From NCBI GenBank assembly GCA_016900015.1, contig JACJJM010000010.1, forward strand, positions 56,345 to 120,344: DNA of 64,000 nt. Direction: 5' to 3'. The position numbers and the translations under genes are program-made. This document shows, one piece after another, positions 62,423-64,000 of the stretch (within the stretch, counting starts at the first letter, position 1; each line of letters starts with the position of its first letter). Under the pieces are notes generated by a model. It saw nothing but the letters and a program-made list of their open reading frames with translations. It was not told the origin of the DNA and made no database searches. The DNA comes from Phocaeicola coprophilus (GTDB taxonomy: Bacteria; Bacteroidota; Bacteroidia; Bacteroidales; Bacteroidaceae).

Positions 62423-63115
62423 TTAACGTATATGTTTCATGTTTTCTTCTGCTGCGGTCATGAATTCTTTTACCAAGGCATTGTCCTTGAAAGAGGTTGG
62501 TGCTTTGTCCATGATTTGTTTGATTTCAGGAGTGATGACCGGATATGGCATATTGCTTGCGATTAGCAGGAAAACACCTCGGGCAAGCACGTTGTCGAAG
62601 TTGTCCGTGATAAAACTGACGACCAGCTTGCTCATGTCGTCAGAGAGCTTCTGGCCTTCACGATTGACCATTTCGTGAGCTTCGTCGGGATTTTCTCCAT
62701 TGAGAATCATTTGGCTTTCTTTGTGGAATAGTTCTTCCATTTTGGTCTGCAATTCGTTTTGTTTTTCGAGAAATCCGTATAAAGCTTCGTTCAGGGGCGT
62801 CCCACTGACTTTTGTCTCCAAGTCGCTGATTTTGATTTCGATGGTTCCCTTTTCCAGGACCATGGGCAGGATGGGCATGTCGTCCATGAAAAGTGTGGTC
62901 ATCATCGTAGAGTCGACCGTCCCTTTCATGGCAAATTCCCCGTGTATCACTTCGCAGGAATCGATGCTTTTCCATGTCCTGTCAGCTTCCAGCACTTTCA
63001 GGAACAGCATGCGACCGTCCAATCCGGCATCGGAAGCCGAGCCCTCAACTTTATATTTATTACATGATGTCAATGTCAAGAGAAGCAGTGGAAGATACAA
63101 TAATAACCTACTCAT
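62423..63115 (-). CDS. DUF4369 lipoprotein
   Basis: 230 aa. Signal YLPLLLLTLTSC with lipobox Cys at about residue 18. The first half matches DUF4369: YKVEGSASDAGLDGRMLFLKVLEADRTWKSIDSCEVIHGEFAMKGTVDSTMMTTLFMDDMPILPMVLEKGTIEIKI. Such domains usually precede a thioredoxin-like AhpC/TSA domain; here a helical C-terminus without CxxC follows, so no redox role is expected. Function unknown. Confidence 0.75.
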   Translation of the reverse strand: MSRLLLYLPLLLLTLTSCNKYKVEGSASDAGLDGRMLFLKVLEADRTWKSIDSCEVIHGEFAMKGTVDSTMMTTLFMDDMPILPMVLEKGTIEIKISDLETKVSGTPLNEALYGFLEKQNELQTKMEELFHKESQMILNGENPDEAHEMVNREGQKLSDDMSKLVVSFITDNFDNVLARGVFLLIASNMPYPVITPEIKQIMDKAPTSFKDNALVKEFMTAAEENMKHIR

Positions 63116-63222
63116 TATTCTTCGTTTTTATGTAAACAACTATGAACAAAAATACTATTATTTCAAGCCGTTCGTAAATATTTTCATTAATATTATAATA
63201 ACCTGAACAGATTTATAGCTAA

Positions 63223-63567
63223 TTAATTTTTTTCTTTTTCCAATTCAGCCGGAATTCTGAAAGCAGTGTAGAGTTCCAATATGGCGGCAACGGTCAAGCA
63301 TACGACCCATTCATTCCGATGCAGGGTAAACATGCAGACGGATGTAAGCATTAAAAGGAAGGCTCCGAATATCTGTTGCCTGCGTAGACGGCGGATGATT
63401 ATGTTTTTGCCTTCATAGCGGGACATTAACTGGGCGATGGCAAAAAGGATGGCGCCCGCAGTATATAAGTAAGGCGAAAGCGCCCACTGTGTGATGTATG
63501 AACCGGCTCCTACCAATATTAATACGGCACCGATAGTTGTCATGTATTCTAAGTATTTCTTATTCAT
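63223..63567 (-). CDS. Small membrane protein of unknown function
   Basis: 114 aa with four hydrophobic segments (TTIGAVLILVGAGSYI, YLYTAGAILFAIAQLM, IFGAFLLMLTSVCMFTL, WVVCLTVAAILELYTAF). ATG 63567 (MNKKYLEY) overlaps the ftsB-like gene by 8 nt; ATG 63591 would overlap by 32 nt. No family recognised with certainty. Co-transcription with the divisome gene suggests an envelope role, but that is only positional. Confidence 0.65.
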   Translation of the reverse strand: MNKKYLEYMTTIGAVLILVGAGSYITQWALSPYLYTAGAILFAIAQLMSRYEGKNIIIRRLRRQQIFGAFLLMLTSVCMFTLHRNEWVVCLTVAAILELYTAFRIPAELEKEKN

Positions 63568-63886
63568 GATTATTAGTGTTGTCTTCTTCAAAAATGTAGA
63601 TGTCTTCGTTGGGTGATTTCATGAAATAGCGTTCGCGTGCCACTTTCTCTATTCCTTCCGGGTTTTCCTGCAATTCGTTGAGTTGTTCTGTGTCACGTTC
63701 GAAGATTACCTTATAATGTTCGATTTCTTTTTTGAGTGAATGGATTTCAAGTTCATATTTGAAACGCCGCATAAGATTGTTCTCGTCCACTAATCCGATA
63801 ATGACGGTAAATGCGAGTAGTACGATTATGTATTTTATATATTTGTTGCGGCGGATGGAGTTCCAGATCCTAACTATTTTACTCAT
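63560..63886 (-). CDS. FtsB/DivIC-family septum formation initiator
   Basis: 108 aa bitopic protein: a short basic N-terminus, one membrane helix (YIKYIIVLLAFTVIIGLV, about residues 17-34), a coiled coil (LEIHSLKKEIEHYKVIFERDTEQLNEL) and the DivIC end motif NPEGIEKVARERYFMKSPNEDIYIFEE. Links FtsL/FtsQ-type proteins in the divisome. It is preceded by a transposase end 24 nt upstream, so its usual upstream neighbour may have been displaced. Confidence 0.9.
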   Translation of the reverse strand: MSKIVRIWNSIRRNKYIKYIIVLLAFTVIIGLVDENNLMRRFKYELEIHSLKKEIEHYKVIFERDTEQLNELQENPEGIEKVARERYFMKSPNEDIYIFEEDNTNNHE

Positions 63887-63910
63887 ACTACTATGATTTT
63901 TGCAAATTAT

Positions 63911-64000
63911 TTACGATAAAATGGGTTTATATTTCTCATTTCTTTTGATGACCGCAAACATTCTTGCTACAATTTTGGCTCGTAGCGCATTGATGACGGA
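63911..64000 (-). mobile_element. 3' end of a transposase gene (probably IS110 family), partial
   Basis: On the minus strand the window edge reads 29 codons and a TAA: SVINALRAKIVARMFAVIKR followed by NEKYKPILS. The pattern 'INAxRxKxxxRxFAVxKR' is the usual C-terminal end of IS110-type transposases (Transposase_20), from memory. The rest lies outside the window. Its stop is 25 nt from the ftsB-like ATG. Confidence 0.5.

Overview
The window looks like chromosome of a Gram-negative Bacteroidales bacterium (Bacteroidaceae/Prevotellaceae type) with roughly balanced to G+C-leaning coding DNA. The evidence is: Bacteroidales-restricted families (DUF2023 next to flavodoxin, NigD-like lipoprotein, DUF4827, DUF4923, DUF4932, DUF4369, DUF6298), promoters with the Bacteroides -7 box TAnnTTTG instead of a sigma70 -10 box, mostly absent Shine-Dalgarno sites, ECF sigma genes paired with a membrane/barrel partner, many short lipoproteins with a Cys followed by acidic residues, and typical neighbours such as pta-ackA, recF-DUF721 and nrnA-DUF4827-glmM. 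No tRNA, rRNA, CRISPR array or complete prophage was seen.

Layout. 1-3.5 kb: rfbD-prfC, fldA-DUF2023. 3.6-3.8 kb: a degenerate 41-bp tandem repeat. 3.9-8.1 kb (minus strand): a four-gene dlt-like operon (adenylating ligase, carrier protein, MBOAT acyltransferase, SGNH-like protein) likely acylating a cell-surface polymer; the MBOAT gene carries an apparent one-base frameshift. 8.7-12.1 kb: tsaC-like, CLC channel, fmt. 12.2-15.6 kb: NigD-like lipoprotein, ECF sigma factor plus an inner-membrane/beta-barrel partner, rpe. 15.6-23.5 kb: comEC, nrnA, DUF4827 lipoprotein, glmM, and convergent uvrA. 23.6-26.5 kb: a large outer-membrane barrel protein. 27.1-30.8 kb: metA, a U32 peptidase and a zinc-ribbon membrane protein. 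31-35.2 kb: PepSY-like lipoprotein, HAD hydrolase, membrane pyrophosphatase. 35.3-42 kb: polysaccharide-degradation genes (GH43-like, PL1-like, DUF6298) without susC/susD. 42.6-50.7 kb: marC, Crp-type regulator, M3 peptidase, dCMP deaminase, S41 protease, 5-formyl-THF cyclo-ligase, DUF721, recF. 50.8-57.6 kb: DUF4932, a methyltransferase diverging from an AraC regulator, TetR-fabG-rluA type operon, lipoprotein. 57.6-59.5 kb: GNAT plus DUF2156 pair. 60-62.3 kb: pta-ackA. 62.4-64 kb: DUF4369 lipoprotein, small membrane protein, FtsB/DivIC, and the end of a transposase running off the window.

The most unusual signal is non-coding. Six intergenic gaps hold a dispersed mosaic element built from three or four units with an exact 22-bp period (cores CGGAAAGGA, CGACCACGGA, TCCGTGGTCGG), often bounded by TTAAGGGC. 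They resemble a minisatellite carried in a MITE-like element. Two further, unrelated intergenic arrays show exact 23-bp and 41-bp periods with palindromic cores. A second theme is a conserved hairpin terminator sequence (GGAGGCTGTCTCAAA-like) reused behind different operons.
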